DNA from: Paludibacteraceae bacterium
GTDB taxonomy: Bacteria > Bacteroidota > Bacteroidia > Bacteroidales > Paludibacteraceae
Assembly: GCA_024401565.1 (NCBI GenBank)
Contig: JAKSKU010000002.1
Span: 1-64,000, forward strand
Direction: 5' to 3'
DNA: 64,000 nucleotides
This document shows positions 1 to 9,011 of this stretch, one piece after another; positions within the stretch are counted from its first letter, which is position 1; the number at the start of each line of letters is the position of its first letter. The notes under the pieces were generated by a model. The model was given only the letters and a program-made list of their open reading frames with translations, was not told where the DNA came from and made no database searches. The position numbers were made by a program, and so were the translations under genes.

Positions 1-73
1 CAGCAAAAAATTGAGTTGAATTTAATACTTGACACAGTTCATTTTACACTACCGTATTTTTTGTAAACGCAGA
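1..73 (+). promoter_or_regulatory. CRISPR leader with candidate promoter
   Basis: A/T-rich sequence before the first repeat. In Cas12a arrays the crRNA handle lies 5' of its spacer, so transcription runs left to right and this is the leader side. It holds TTGACA at 29-34 and a near-match to the Bacteroidota -7 element at 55-63 (TATTTTTTG, one base longer than TAnnTTTG), 11 bp before the first repeat. The promoter call is an inference; the leader continues off the window. Confidence 0.45.
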
Positions 74-2172
74 GTCTAATTGACTCTTAGAATTTCTACT
101 ATTGTAGATATTTGTAGTCAATAGTCCAGTCCGTTTTAGTCTAATTGACTCTTAGAATTTCTACTATTGTAGATTTGACGATTTAGGCACTGAGCCGATA
201 TTGTCTAATTGACTCTTAGAATTTCTACTATTGTAGATCTGACGCATTACGTCGAATCTGCCGAAGAGTCTAATTGACTCTTAGAATTTCTACTATTGTA
301 GATTCTGTGTAAACGATTGTGTCATACATTCCGGTCTAATTGACTCTTAGAATTTCTACTATTGTAGATTACGAGAAGATTAGAGTTAAATATCCTAGTC
401 TAATTGACTCTTAGAATTTCTACTATTGTAGATGAGGAATACGCCAACGCCAACGGGTTTGTAGTCTAATTGACTCTTAGAATTTCTACTATTGTAGATT
501 CGTACATTCCGTGTATTCTGTCGTCAAGTCTAATTGACTCTTAGAATTTCTACTATTGTAGATAATTGTTTCAAATTAAGTTCGGTAAGGGGTCTAATTG
601 ACTCTTAGAATTTCTACTATTGTAGATGCAACGACTACCTACAAACACATTATCAAAGTCTAATTGACTCTTAGAATTTCTACTATTGTAGATAAATTGT
701 ATTTGAAGTCTACAACAGTTGTCTAATTGACTCTTAGAATTTCTACTATTGTAGATACAAACCTACAGAGCATAAATGAGAATGTCTAATTGACTCTTAG
801 AATTTCTACTATTGTAGATTCGACGACCACATCGGTGTCTTTATGAAGTCTAATTGACTCTTAGAATTTCTACTATTGTAGATTGTTGCTAGTTTGTTAT
901 ATTTTTGTTGCTGTCTAATTGACTCTTAGAATTTCTACTATTGTAGATATTGTGAAATAAAGATCCTGAACATAAGGTCTAATTGACTCTTAGAATTTCT
1001 ACTATTGTAGATAGAACATTCTACAGATATGCAAAGGGTAAGGTCTAATTGACTCTTAGAATTTCTACTATTGTAGATCATGACATCCGGATGCAGTGAG
1101 TACTCGAGTCTAATTGACTCTTAGAATTTCTACTATTGTAGATGGGAAATCAGCGATTTAGCGAATTAGGAGTCTAATTGACTCTTAGAATTTCTACTAT
1201 TGTAGATATTGGCTTCTTATTGTCCATGTTGTCGTCTAATTGACTCTTAGAATTTCTACTATTGTAGATCGTAATAATTTGGATACTAATTTTATTAAGT
1301 TTAATTGACTCTTAGAATTTCTACTATTGTAGATCACAATAAGAAACGGCATTACTGAGGGAGTCTAATTGACTCTTAGAATTTCTACTATTGTAGATGG
1401 GAAATCAGCGATTTAGCGAATTAGGAGTCTAATTGACTCTTAGAATTTCTACTATTGTAGATATTGGCTTCTTATTGTCCATGTTGTCGTCTAATTGACT
1501 CTTAGAATTTCTACTATTGTAGATCGTAATAATTTGGATACTAATTTTATTAAGTTTAATTGACTCTTAGAATTTCTACTATTGTAGATCACAATAAGAA
1601 ACGGCATTACTGAGGGAGTCTAATTGACTCTTAGAATTTCTACTATTGTAGATTCAATTATCTTCATCAGTTGCTCGCATGGTGTCTAATTGACTCTTAG
1701 AATTTCTACTATTGTAGATGCCAACCAGCAGTTTGTTTCGACACATCCAGTCTAATTGACTCTTAGAATTTCTACTATTGTAGATCTTTTCCCTGACATG
1801 GACGCTTTGGAAGAGTCTAATTGACTCTTAGAATTTCTACTATTGTAGATAAGAATAACGTAATGATAACCGATCTCGTCTAATTGACTCTTAGAATTTC
1901 TACTATTGTAGATTCAGTGTAAACGATTGTGTCATACATTCGTCTAATTGACTCTTAGAATTTCTACTATTGTAGATTTCAATGTTTTATTCAACTCCAC
2001 CCACTCTGTCTAATTGACTCTTAGAATTTCTACTATTGTAGATCGAGGTACAACAATGTAGGCTTGTCGACGTCTAATTGACTCTTAGAATTTCTACTAT
2101 TGTAGATCATTCCATGTTCTTGTTAAGGAAGTAGGTGTCTAATTGACTCTTAGAATTTCTACTATTGTAGAT
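74..2172 (+). CRISPR. Type V-A (Cas12a) CRISPR array, 33 repeats and 32 spacers
   Basis: A 36-bp repeat occurs 33 times, first at 74-109 and last at 2137-2172, separated by spacers of 26-30 bp. Every repeat ends in AATTTCTACTATTGTAGAT, the pseudoknot handle recognised by Cas12a (stem TCTAC/GTAGA). Two repeats, 1299-1334 and 1554-1589, carry a C-to-T change at position 3; the others look identical. Four spacers occur twice because of a tandem duplication, leaving 28 distinct ones, two of which (304-333 and 1914-1941) are near-identical. No cas1, cas2, cas4 or cas12a is in the window; in known loci they precede the array, so they should lie left of position 1. The last repeat is not degenerate, so the old end of the array may have been cut off by the repeat cluster that follows. 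Confidence 0.98.
1144..1653 (+). repeat. 255-bp tandem duplication inside the CRISPR array
   Basis: Four consecutive spacer-repeat units at 1144-1398 are repeated exactly at 1399-1653. The variant repeat (position 3 C to T) is copied with them, at 1299 and 1554, so this is one segmental duplication and not repeated acquisition. Confidence 0.97.
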
Positions 2173-2233
2173 ATCGAACCATTTTGGAATTGAAACAAGG
2201 AGATCGAGCGGACAGCGAGCCTGAAGAATATCC

Positions 2234-2254
2234 GGGAGGGTTTGAAACCCTCCC
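2234..2254 (-). repeat. REP-like hairpin copy 1
   Basis: Perfect palindrome with arms GGGAGGGTTT and AAACCCTCCC around a central G. Read on the minus strand it is preceded by GTAG, the tetranucleotide that flanks REP hairpins mobilised by REP-associated tyrosine transposases. It lies 61 bp after the last CRISPR repeat. Confidence 0.8.
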
Positions 2255-2285
2255 CTACGTTCAAATACTCCCAACGGATTGTTTT

Positions 2286-2756
2286 CCACGTCAAATTTCC
2301 GAATCATTTTCCGGTAATTTTACGTTCCCCTAATACGCCAAAAAACGCGAAGCGTATTAATGAAAAATTCGTGGTCAATTAATGATAATTCGTGATTCAA
2401 TATCATCGCGTAAGCGATATTATCCATTTAATCCGTTAGATCCGTGTTCGAAAATATCCACGTCAAATTTCCGAATCATTTTCCGGTAATTTTACGTTCC
2501 CCTAATACGCCAAAAAACGCGAAGCGTATTAATGAAAAATTCGTGGTCAATTAATGATAATTCGTGATTCAATATCATCGCGTAAGCGATATTATCCATT
2601 TAATCCGTTAGATCCGTGTTCGAAAATATCCACCTCAAATTTTCCGAATCATTTCCGTAAATTTTACGTTCCCTAATACGCCCAAAACGCGAAGCGTATT
2701 AATGAAAAATTCGTGTTTCAATATCATCGCGTAAGCGATATTATCCGTTTCAATAG
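2286..2756. repeat. 172-bp tandem repeat, about 2.7 copies
   Basis: Copy 1 (2286-2457) and copy 2 (2458-2629) appear identical with a period of exactly 172 bp. Copy 3 (2630 to about 2756) is diverged and shortened. Each full unit holds two hairpin-like segments, one built on AATACG/CGTATT and one on AATATC/GATATT. The rest of 2173-2894 holds no gene that I can see. A related single copy follows the REP hairpin at 5138. Confidence 0.9.
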
Positions 2757-2778
2757 CACCGCCCCAAAAACACAAAAA

Positions 2779-2799
2779 GGGAGAGTTTGAAACCCTCCC
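2779..2799 (-). repeat. REP-like hairpin copy 2
   Basis: Same palindrome as the copy at 2234 with one mismatch in the left arm (GGGAGAG instead of GGGAGGG). The minus-strand GTAG flank is kept. It lies downstream of the secreted protein gene that ends at 2895. Confidence 0.75.
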
Positions 2800-2894
2800 C
2801 TACATTCAAAATGTTTTCCACGTAAAATCTCACAAAACATTTTTGATAACTTTACGTTTAAACATTAAGTCCTATTATCGACAAATCTCTGGTA

Positions 2895-4445
2895 TTACTC
2901 AGATACATAAATCTTCTTGTCTCCGACAATGTAGAAACCTCTTTTCAAGCCTTTCAACGCTTCCGACATTTTCACATTTGTCTTCAACACATAACCTTCG
3001 ACAGTGTAGACGTTTACTAATGCGTCTGTATTTGCTTCATTCATAATATCAGAAGGATTAGACGTATATACAGTATCTACAGAACACTCTTTTCCTATGG
3101 CTATAAATTCCTTGATCCTCTCAAATCTTTCAGTTTGTCCATTTGCCAAGAAACCCTGTGACTTTACAATCACACGTCCATAAATAATACCAGGTTTCGT
3201 AACAGGAATCTCTGCCTTACGATAAGCATCACCTTTACCGTCAAATGCACCCATTCCTACAGACTCCCACACTCCATCCTCATTCTTGATTTCCCATTTA
3301 TACTCAGCCTCACTATCGAAACCTGCAACAAAAGCAATCGTAGATTTATCTTTTCCTGAGCATACCACCTGAGGCATCAAACTTACATTCTCCACCTCGG
3401 CTGACAAATAGTCTATGGCTACAGCGTAACATCCGTCAAACTCTTGGAATAAAGGACTCACTGTATAATTCATCAACCCATTATAGTCTCCCATACTAGG
3501 ATGGTAATCTCTACCTCCAGGGAAATAACCATAGAAAGTGAAATCTACTCTTAGCAATTGTCCTTCATATTTATTATTTATTCCTAGATTTATTGATCCA
3601 TACGTTTGCAATACAGCATCTTGTCTGACAAGTTGGTTGTCGTTGTCATAAATCTTCATAACAGCTCTATCCAATGTTTGCTCTCCATGTCTTGTCTCCA
3701 ACCTAATCTTAGCGGATGGTGCTGTACAATTAGGCCTCTTCATTACATACATTCTCGAAGTCAAACGGAAGTTCTGGTCATGAAACTCCCTACATGGATA
3801 ACTATACTGGAATGAGCTGTTTGCACTAGGATTACTAGAAAAAACAAAATATGAATTTTGCATTTCTCCATTATCAAGTATAGGATACTGTCCTCCAAAC
3901 ACATTTGTCAAATCCTGAGTCACGTAATAGTTTCTCTCTCTATTTGTTAATTCTACCTTAAAATCAGCAAAGTTCGACACAACACCAGCTGGCACAGCAG
4001 GTATGTTTTGTGAAGGATCTATTATATCAAAGTCTGTACCGATGATATAATCACCAGTTGAACTTTCCATACAAGTTCCCGCGCATCCACTATTTTTCAT
4101 GATAGTAAGTTCATTTGAAACTTCCGATCCTGCCTTAGTACGGATTGTCATATCAGAATCAGTCATCGCTATAATGTAATGAGAATCAGCATTGAATTGT
4201 GCCACCTTTACCCATTCATCACCAGATTTTCTTTCCAAATCAATAACTGTTGCTAAGAATCCCGTTTGAGATAACTCAATAGCATCTCCCGGACATGCAC
4301 TTAAGACATCAGAAGTGATAATCTGAGCCTGAACACTTGCCAAACTTCCTAACAATAAAGAAGAGGCAACAACTTTTCGCAAAATAGAACCAGACATTCT
4401 AAACGTACAGCTCTTAAAATTCTTAACCGAGTAGAATTTTCCCAT
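2895..4445 (-). CDS. Secreted protein with C-terminal T9SS-like sorting domain
   Basis: A 516-residue protein that I do not recognise as a whole. It has an N-terminal signal peptide; the hydrophobic stretch VVASSLLLGSLASVQAQ fits better if translation starts at the second Met (ATG ending at 4397), because the longer form has an unusually long basic leader. The middle looks like beta-rich extracellular modules with scattered cysteines. The last 45 or so residues (VNVYTVEGYV, then LKRGFYIVGDKKIYV) match the general pattern of T9SS type A C-terminal sorting domains, so the protein is probably exported through the outer membrane and anchored or released. It stands alone between repeat-rich spacers. 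Function unknown; secretion route fairly likely. Confidence 0.75.
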   Translation of the reverse strand: MGKFYSVKNFKSCTFRMSGSILRKVVASSLLLGSLASVQAQIITSDVLSACPGDAIELSQTGFLATVIDLERKSGDEWVKVAQFNADSHYIIAMTDSDMTIRTKAGSEVSNELTIMKNSGCAGTCMESSTGDYIIGTDFDIIDPSQNIPAVPAGVVSNFADFKVELTNRERNYYVTQDLTNVFGGQYPILDNGEMQNSYFVFSSNPSANSSFQYSYPCREFHDQNFRLTSRMYVMKRPNCTAPSAKIRLETRHGEQTLDRAVMKIYDNDNQLVRQDAVLQTYGSINLGINNKYEGQLLRVDFTFYGYFPGGRDYHPSMGDYNGLMNYTVSPLFQEFDGCYAVAIDYLSAEVENVSLMPQVVCSGKDKSTIAFVAGFDSEAEYKWEIKNEDGVWESVGMGAFDGKGDAYRKAEIPVTKPGIIYGRVIVKSQGFLANGQTERFERIKEFIAIGKECSVDTVYTSNPSDIMNEANTDALVNVYTVEGYVLKTNVKMSEALKGLKRGFYIVGDKKIYVSE

Positions 4446-4568
4446 ACAAACAAATTTTTAATAATTATCGATAGTTTAGCTAATGTAGAGATATTTAATT
4501 GAAAAAACAAACAACTTGTGTTAAAAGCACCATTTTTTTCAAATTCCACGGTTTTTATATCTGTAGCT

Positions 4569-4587
4569 GGAGGGTTTGAAACCCTCC
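4569..4587 (-). repeat. REP-like hairpin copy 3
   Basis: GGAGGG and CCCTCC arms around TTTGAAA, followed on the plus strand by CCCTAC, so GTAG precedes the hairpin on the minus strand. It sits between the genes at 4445 and 4630. Confidence 0.78.
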
Positions 4588-4629
4588 CCTACATTCAAAA
4601 TGTTTTCCACCCAAAATTTCCGTGATTTT

Positions 4630-4995
4630 TTAAGATTTCATCACCTCTATATATGCTTTTCCTGACATGTAAAACTGGATATACACAATAAACGCTGAAA
4701 TAAACCAACCAATTATAGGTATCCAATCCAACGCCTCATCCACAAGACATACTACGACACAAACAAATATATTCACAAGAATACCTGCTCCGAAGCTTAA
4801 CGGTTTGTGTGCTCTTTCCGATAGGCTGTTGTACATATGCCAGAGTACGATGATATAAAGTATGGTGTCCGCTATTGGCAATGGAAGTGCCATCGCTATC
4901 GCTCCCCACTTAGCGTGCCCATGTACTATCTTAAAAAGATCTTCTTGAGGAAAGATCTCCCTTCCTGCTAATTTTGCAACTTGTCCTTCAAACAT
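4630..4995 (-). CDS. Small inner-membrane protein, function unknown
   Basis: A 121-residue protein with three likely membrane segments: around residues 30-55, 68-90 and 92-112. The pattern GHAKWGAIAMALPLPIADTI, followed by two hydrophobic helices and a short basic tail, is reminiscent of the DUF697 membrane module seen beside some GTPases, but the similarity is by eye only and no GTPase is nearby. It is a single gene flanked by REP-like repeats. I do not assign a function. Confidence 0.6.
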   Translation of the reverse strand: MFEGQVAKLAGREIFPQEDLFKIVHGHAKWGAIAMALPLPIADTILYIIVLWHMYNSLSERAHKPLSFGAGILVNIFVCVVVCLVDEALDWIPIIGWFISAFIVYIQFYMSGKAYIEVMKS

Positions 4996-5137
4996 AAGCC
5001 TAATATTAAATCCATAATTATTGTATCGATCATAAAGCTAAACAACAAATTCCTAATCTCAAAATTATCTGCCACAAAAAGTTTTTGATCCTCAATCATT
5101 TATGTTGTCAAACATCCATTTTGTCGATTTTGTATCC

Positions 5138-5158
5138 GGGAGGGTTTGAAACCCTCCC
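5138..5158 (-). repeat. REP-like hairpin copy 4 with 172-bp-family tail
   Basis: Perfect palindrome identical to the copy at 2234. The match to that copy begins just before it (TATCCGGG) and continues beyond it to about 5280 through the same segments found in the 172-bp unit, including the AATACG/CGTATT hairpin. Hairpin and tail therefore behave as one composite dispersed element. Confidence 0.8.
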
Positions 5159-5365
5159 CTACGTTCAAATATTCCCAACAGATTGTTTTCCACCTCAAAT
5201 TTTCCGAATCATTTTCCGGTAATTTTCGTTCCCTAATACGCCCAAAAACGCGAAGCGTATTAATGAAAAATTCGTGTTCGTTAATTTTACATTCTCCCAA
5301 TCTCTATCTAAATCCGTCAGGGTTTCTCCGTGCTCTCTGCGTCTCAGTGGTGATTTTAATCTTCC

Positions 5366-6232
5366 TCAGCCTTCACAGTTTCCGCAATTGGAACATCCGT
5401 TGCATGTCAGTTTGGAGCCACAGGTGTGGCAATGCTCACGGAAAAAAGGAGTGTATTCTTCGGTGTCGAAGATGCCCGGCTCCGGGTTGATAAGTCTATA
5501 ATCTGGTTTCTTGCCCTGAAAACTCAGTTCCGATTTGAATGCCTGAAGCGATTGCGTCCTTTTGTCTGGAATATTGTATTGTTTGCCATCCTTAATGAAG
5601 ACGGTGCCAGTCTCGATAAAGTCGAAAGTGACGTTGTATTTCCTGCATTGGTCGCTCAATTTTTTCACCCAATCATAATTGCACGGGCGGGCACCATCGT
5701 AATTCTCCCCACCACAAAGCACCTCTTCGAATTGTCCTGTAGCAAGATATTTCTCCGCGTCAACGTCGCCAATAAGAGGAGCCGCCATGAACCCTTTGTG
5801 TTTGGCTGGGATGTCGAGCAAAATGGATAATCGTTCATCGGCACGACGTTGGTTTTCCGTCGTCACCTGCAGAAGCACATTCTCATAACCGTCGCCCCAA
5901 TCTTTAGGCAGACATTTCTCTATTCTTTCTGCTCTTTTCGTGAGCAGACGGAAAATGATATCCGGTCTCTGACGCATGATATGCCACGCCTCGTCACGCC
6001 ATTGGTCAGCCTCCTCCACGAAGAAATCGGTTGACAATCCCACGTATAGCTGCATCCATGAAGGCAGTTTGAATCTTCCGTCGCGACGTCGCTGCACAGG
6101 GAGATTGAAATTCTCTGTGCGATAGATCTTAGAGGTGTCGATGCCACGTTTCCTGTCCAGAAAATACATATAGCAATGCTGGCACCCCTCGCTTATTTTA
6201 TGACAACCGTGCCACGGATTCCAGATTATCAT
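5366..6232 (-). CDS. DUF5131 (phage Gp37/Gp68) family protein
   Basis: A 288-residue protein that begins with the family signature WNPWHGCHKISEGCQHCYM, giving a C-x6-C-x2-C cluster near residues 10-20 that resembles a radical-SAM-type iron-sulfur site. Known family members are found in phages and bacterial chromosomes and are annotated as Gp37/Gp68 or DUF5131; their reaction is not established. A second cysteine-rich tail (CHTCGSKLTCNGCSNCGNC) closes the protein and probably binds zinc or another cluster. The gene lies 75 bp downstream of nudC on the same strand. Family call confident, function unknown. Confidence 0.85.
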   Translation of the reverse strand: MIIWNPWHGCHKISEGCQHCYMYFLDRKRGIDTSKIYRTENFNLPVQRRRDGRFKLPSWMQLYVGLSTDFFVEEADQWRDEAWHIMRQRPDIIFRLLTKRAERIEKCLPKDWGDGYENVLLQVTTENQRRADERLSILLDIPAKHKGFMAAPLIGDVDAEKYLATGQFEEVLCGGENYDGARPCNYDWVKKLSDQCRKYNVTFDFIETGTVFIKDGKQYNIPDKRTQSLQAFKSELSFQGKKPDYRLINPEPGIFDTEEYTPFFREHCHTCGSKLTCNGCSNCGNCEG

Positions 6233-6267
6233 AGGGTTTTATTTATGGAATGTCATTTCTTTATCTC

Positions 6268-6316
6268 AATCATCAACCGTCAATCATTAATCATTAATCA
6301 TCAATCATCAATCATC
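6268..6316. repeat. Heptanucleotide repeat across the nudC stop codon
   Basis: Seven 7-bp units of the form AATCATT/AATCATC. The last units encode the final Asp-Asp and the stop codon of nudC (stop at 6308-6310). On the coding strand every unit except one carries TGA. Confidence 0.85.
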
Positions 6317-7072
6317 CTTGAGCCATTCCGCAATCAGCATTCCTGCCATAGATAACGACGGCGGCGTCTCAGGCATCGCATGACGGTTGAACCAGCGGCA
6401 ATCCACCAATTCCTCCTCCTGAATCTTGATCTCTCCACTTTCGTAGTCGGCGAAGAAACCTAGCATCAGGCTGTTGGGATATGGCCACGGTTGTGATTTC
6501 CAATAACGGATATTCTTGATTTTCAATCCAGTTTCTTCCATCACCTCACGTCGCACCGTCTCCTCTATGCTTTCTCCCGTCTCCACGAATCCTGCGACAA
6601 GTCCATAATAAGGACGTTTGAAATTCTTGGCTCTCGCAAGCAGCACCTCGTCTTTGCCCTTCGACACAAGCACGATGATGGCTGGCTGGACAGGAGCCCA
6701 GATCTCTTTTCCGCATCCTGTGCAGACGCGGCTGATATCCGTCTTCTTCACCATCTCCTTTCCGCATCGAGCGCAGAATCGAGTGTTGGTGTGGAAACTG
6801 ACAAGCTCAGACGCTTTGCCCGCAGCGTAGTACTCTTCAAAAGGAAGCTTGAAATAGCTATCCCTCAATCCTGAATATTCATGTGTAGACGGCAGTTCTC
6901 CATCCACAGTGACCGCCTTGGCAGGGCATCCATTCAACTCTGGCAGAGTGATGGTCTCTTGCTTGATTGCGAAGGGCACCGTCTCTGCAAACGGAATTTT
7001 ATATGAATCTTCGGCATTTTTCTCAACAACGATTTCTGATTTCTCGTTGAATGCAAACCAATATGTTTTCAT
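6308..7072 (-). CDS. nudC: NADH pyrophosphatase / NAD-cap hydrolase NudC
   Basis: A 254-residue Nudix hydrolase. A zinc ribbon (CARCGKEM, then VCTGCGKE, residues about 98-122) precedes the Nudix box GFVETGESIEETVRREVMEE, which matches GX5EX7REUXEEXGU. The SQPWPYPNS motif that follows is diagnostic of the NADH pyrophosphatase branch. The enzyme cleaves NADH to NMNH and AMP and, in other bacteria, removes NAD caps from RNA 5' ends. The length fits the family. The DUF5131 gene follows on the same strand 75 bp further on, across a heptad repeat that provides the stop codon. Confident. Confidence 0.95.
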   Translation of the reverse strand: MKTYWFAFNEKSEIVVEKNAEDSYKIPFAETVPFAIKQETITLPELNGCPAKAVTVDGELPSTHEYSGLRDSYFKLPFEEYYAAGKASELVSFHTNTRFCARCGKEMVKKTDISRVCTGCGKEIWAPVQPAIIVLVSKGKDEVLLARAKNFKRPYYGLVAGFVETGESIEETVRREVMEETGLKIKNIRYWKSQPWPYPNSLMLGFFADYESGEIKIQEEELVDCRWFNRHAMPETPPSLSMAGMLIAEWLKDD

Positions 7073-7092
7073 TTTTATTGTATCTAATAAAC

Positions 7093-7113
7093 GGTCAGGT
7101 TTGAAACCTGACC
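7093..7113 (-). repeat. REP-like hairpin copy 5, with compensating stem change
   Basis: Perfect palindrome GGTCAGG/CCTGACC around TTTGAAA. The stem bases differ from copies 1-4 but pairing is kept, and CCTAC follows, so GTAG flanks it on the minus strand. It lies upstream of nudC. Confidence 0.78.
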
Positions 7114-7142
7114 CTACATCCTGGGATATCCTTATGTCCTAA

Positions 7143-7174
7143 AATAAGAAAACGCAGAGGTTGAGCCTCTGCGT
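7143..7174 (-). terminator. Rho-independent terminator of pyrH
   Basis: Perfect 9-bp stem, ACGCAGAGG at 7152-7160 with CCTCTGCGT at 7166-7174, loop of 5. On the minus strand it is followed by a T-rich run. It lies 36 bp downstream of the pyrH stop. Confidence 0.85.
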
Positions 7175-7209
7175 AATTTAGCATTCCGAATTTAGCATTT
7201 AGCATTTTC
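7175..7209. repeat. Heptanucleotide repeat abutting the pyrH stop codon
   Basis: Five 7-bp units (AATTTAG, CATTCCG, AATTTAG, CATTTAG, CATTTTC) directly follow the pyrH stop codon at 7210-7212. On the coding strand three of the five units carry TAA. Confidence 0.8.
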
Positions 7210-7920
7210 TCAAGGGTGAACGAAAGTACCGATCTGGTCGCCGCTCATCACCTTCTTCAAGTTGCCGACAACGTCCATGTTGAACACCATAATAGGCATC
7301 TTGTTGTCCTTTGCCAAAGCTGTGGCAGTAACGTCCATCACCTTCAAACCACGGTTAAGGATCTCGTCATAGCTGATCTCATCAAACTTAGTGGCAGTTG
7401 GATCTTTCTCAGGATCAGCAGTATAGATACCGTCTACACGAGTACCCTTCAACATCACGTCTGCACCGATCTCGATCGCGCGAAGTGCCGAACCAGTGTC
7501 TGTAGTGAAGAATGGGCAACCTGTACCGGCAGTCATGATTGCGATTGCGCCGCTCTGCATTGTCTCAACAGCCTTGTCGCGAGTGTAGAACTCACCGATA
7601 GGCTCCATACGGATAGCAGTCAACACTTTAGCAGGCTGACCGATAGAGGCAAGGGCTGAAGAAAGAGCCATACCGTTGATCACAGTGGCAAGCATACCCA
7701 TCTGGTCGCCCTTCACACGGTCGAAACCAGCTTTTGCTCCGCTCAAACCACGGAAAATGTTTCCTCCTCCGATCACGATACCGATCTCAACACCCATCTC
7801 CTTGATCTCCTTGATCTGCTGTGCGTATTCTGCAAGACGAGTCTCGTCGATACCATAGCCTTTAGCTCCCATCAACGACTCGCCACTTAATTTCAATAGA
7901 ATTCTTTTAAAACGTGCCAT
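7210..7920 (-). CDS. pyrH: UMP kinase
   Basis: A 236-residue amino-acid-kinase-fold enzyme that phosphorylates UMP to UDP in pyrimidine nucleotide synthesis. The N-terminus FKRILLKLSGESLMG and the GIVIGGGNIFRG phosphate-binding loop are typical of bacterial PyrH, as are DQMGMLATVINGMAL and the TGNP-equivalent stretch TGCPFFTTDT. Length is as expected. It is divergently transcribed from the M23 peptidase gene, each with its own TAnnTTTG box, and ends in a strong terminator. Confident. Confidence 0.97.
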   Translation of the reverse strand: MARFKRILLKLSGESLMGAKGYGIDETRLAEYAQQIKEIKEMGVEIGIVIGGGNIFRGLSGAKAGFDRVKGDQMGMLATVINGMALSSALASIGQPAKVLTAIRMEPIGEFYTRDKAVETMQSGAIAIMTAGTGCPFFTTDTGSALRAIEIGADVMLKGTRVDGIYTADPEKDPTATKFDEISYDEILNRGLKVMDVTATALAKDNKMPIMVFNMDVVGNLKKVMSGDQIGTFVHP

Positions 7921-7946
7921 TTCACCGATTTTTTTTTATTTATCAG

Positions 7947-7954
7947 CAAATATA
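7947..7954 (-). promoter_or_regulatory. -7 promoter element of pyrH
   Basis: TATATTTG on the minus strand, an exact TAnnTTTG, ending 27 bp before the pyrH ATG. Confidence 0.7.
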
Positions 7955-7997
7955 AACATTTTAGCATAGCATATTTTATAAAAACCGATAAAAAAGA

Positions 7998-8005
7998 TAT
8001 ATTTG
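7998..8005 (+). promoter_or_regulatory. -7 promoter element of the M23 peptidase gene
   Basis: TATATTTG on the plus strand, exact TAnnTTTG, 28 bp before the ATG at 8034. It overlaps the region of a longer possible GTG start at 8007, which argues that the ATG at 8034 is the real start. Confidence 0.7.
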
Positions 8006-8033
8006 CGTGCGAATTATAAGTATTAAGGAGATT

Positions 8034-8999
8034 ATGGCGAAACCAATATATCATTTTGACACGAAAACTATGACCTATTTCCGCATCGACAACAAGCTGC
8101 AGTATAGGATCTCAAACATCGTGTCGCATCTGGTGTCGAGCGTTCTTGCCGGACTGGCATGTTTCGTTGCATTCGTGATGCTATTCGAAAGTCCAAACGA
8201 GAAGATTCTCCGTAGCGAGAAGCTGGAGATGGAAGCTCAATATGAGTTGCTCAACTCCCAGATAGAGGAGATTCAGGAAGTGCTTAAAGACATTCAGCAG
8301 CGAGACGACAACCTATACCGTGTGGTTGTGAATGCTGATCCAGTGCCAAGTGAGGCAAGAGAGATCGACAAGAACGCTGTGAAATATAAGGATTTGCGTG
8401 AGAAGACGGCATCTCAAATCGCTACAATCACAACACAAAAGGTAGACGAGTTGCGCCGCCAGCTTTACGTGCAGAGCAAATCATTCAATGAGGTGTTCGA
8501 CGCCGCCAAGAACCACGAGGAGCGTCTGCTTCGTACTCCGTCTATCCAGCCTGTGCTTAATAAGGACATGAAGCGTATGGCGTCTGGATACGGTATGCGT
8601 ATCGACCCTATTTATAAGACGCCTAAGTTCCACGCCGGAATGGACTTCTCCGGAGCTCACCGTTCGGAGATCTTCGCCACAGCCAAGGGAACACTCACAT
8701 TCGTAGGTTGGAAGCAGGGATACGGAAACTGTATGATCATCGACCACGGATTCGGCTACGAGACACTGTATGGCCATATGGATGGATTCAAAATGAAGCG
8801 TGGCCAGCAGGTCAATCGTGGAGACGTGATTGGATATATGGGTAACACAGGTAAGAGTACAGGCACCCATCTTCACTACGAGGTGCATTATAAAGGTAAG
8901 GTGACAGACCCACGCAACTACTATTTCCAGGATCTTAGCCCTGCGGAATACGACGAGATGGTCCGTTTGACTGCTAATAATGGTAATGTGTTTGACTAA
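8034..8999 (+). CDS. M23 family peptidoglycan endopeptidase, membrane-anchored
   Basis: 321 residues from the chosen ATG, which has AAGGAG at 8025-8030 and a promoter box just upstream; a GTG nine codons earlier would lie almost on the transcription start. After a cytoplasmic tail there is one membrane helix (HLVSSVLAGLACFVAFVMLF), then a coiled-coil-like periplasmic segment, then an M23/LytM domain with the zinc ligands HAGMD, YGH and HLHYEV. Such proteins cut peptide cross-links in peptidoglycan or, in degenerate forms, regulate amidases; here the metal ligands are present. A small membrane protein follows 12 bp downstream and is probably co-transcribed. Confidence 0.93.
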   Translation: MAKPIYHFDTKTMTYFRIDNKLQYRISNIVSHLVSSVLAGLACFVAFVMLFESPNEKILRSEKLEMEAQYELLNSQIEEIQEVLKDIQQRDDNLYRVVVNADPVPSEAREIDKNAVKYKDLREKTASQIATITTQKVDELRRQLYVQSKSFNEVFDAAKNHEERLLRTPSIQPVLNKDMKRMASGYGMRIDPIYKTPKFHAGMDFSGAHRSEIFATAKGTLTFVGWKQGYGNCMIIDHGFGYETLYGHMDGFKMKRGQQVNRGDVIGYMGNTGKSTGTHLHYEVHYKGKVTDPRNYYFQDLSPAEYDEMVRLTANNGNVFD

Positions 9000-9011
9000 A
9001 TTTGTTTGACC

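Noticed and set aside
2107..2307. Open reading frame overlapping the end of the CRISPR array
   Set aside because: It reads through the last two repeats and a dispersed hairpin and has no protein-like features.
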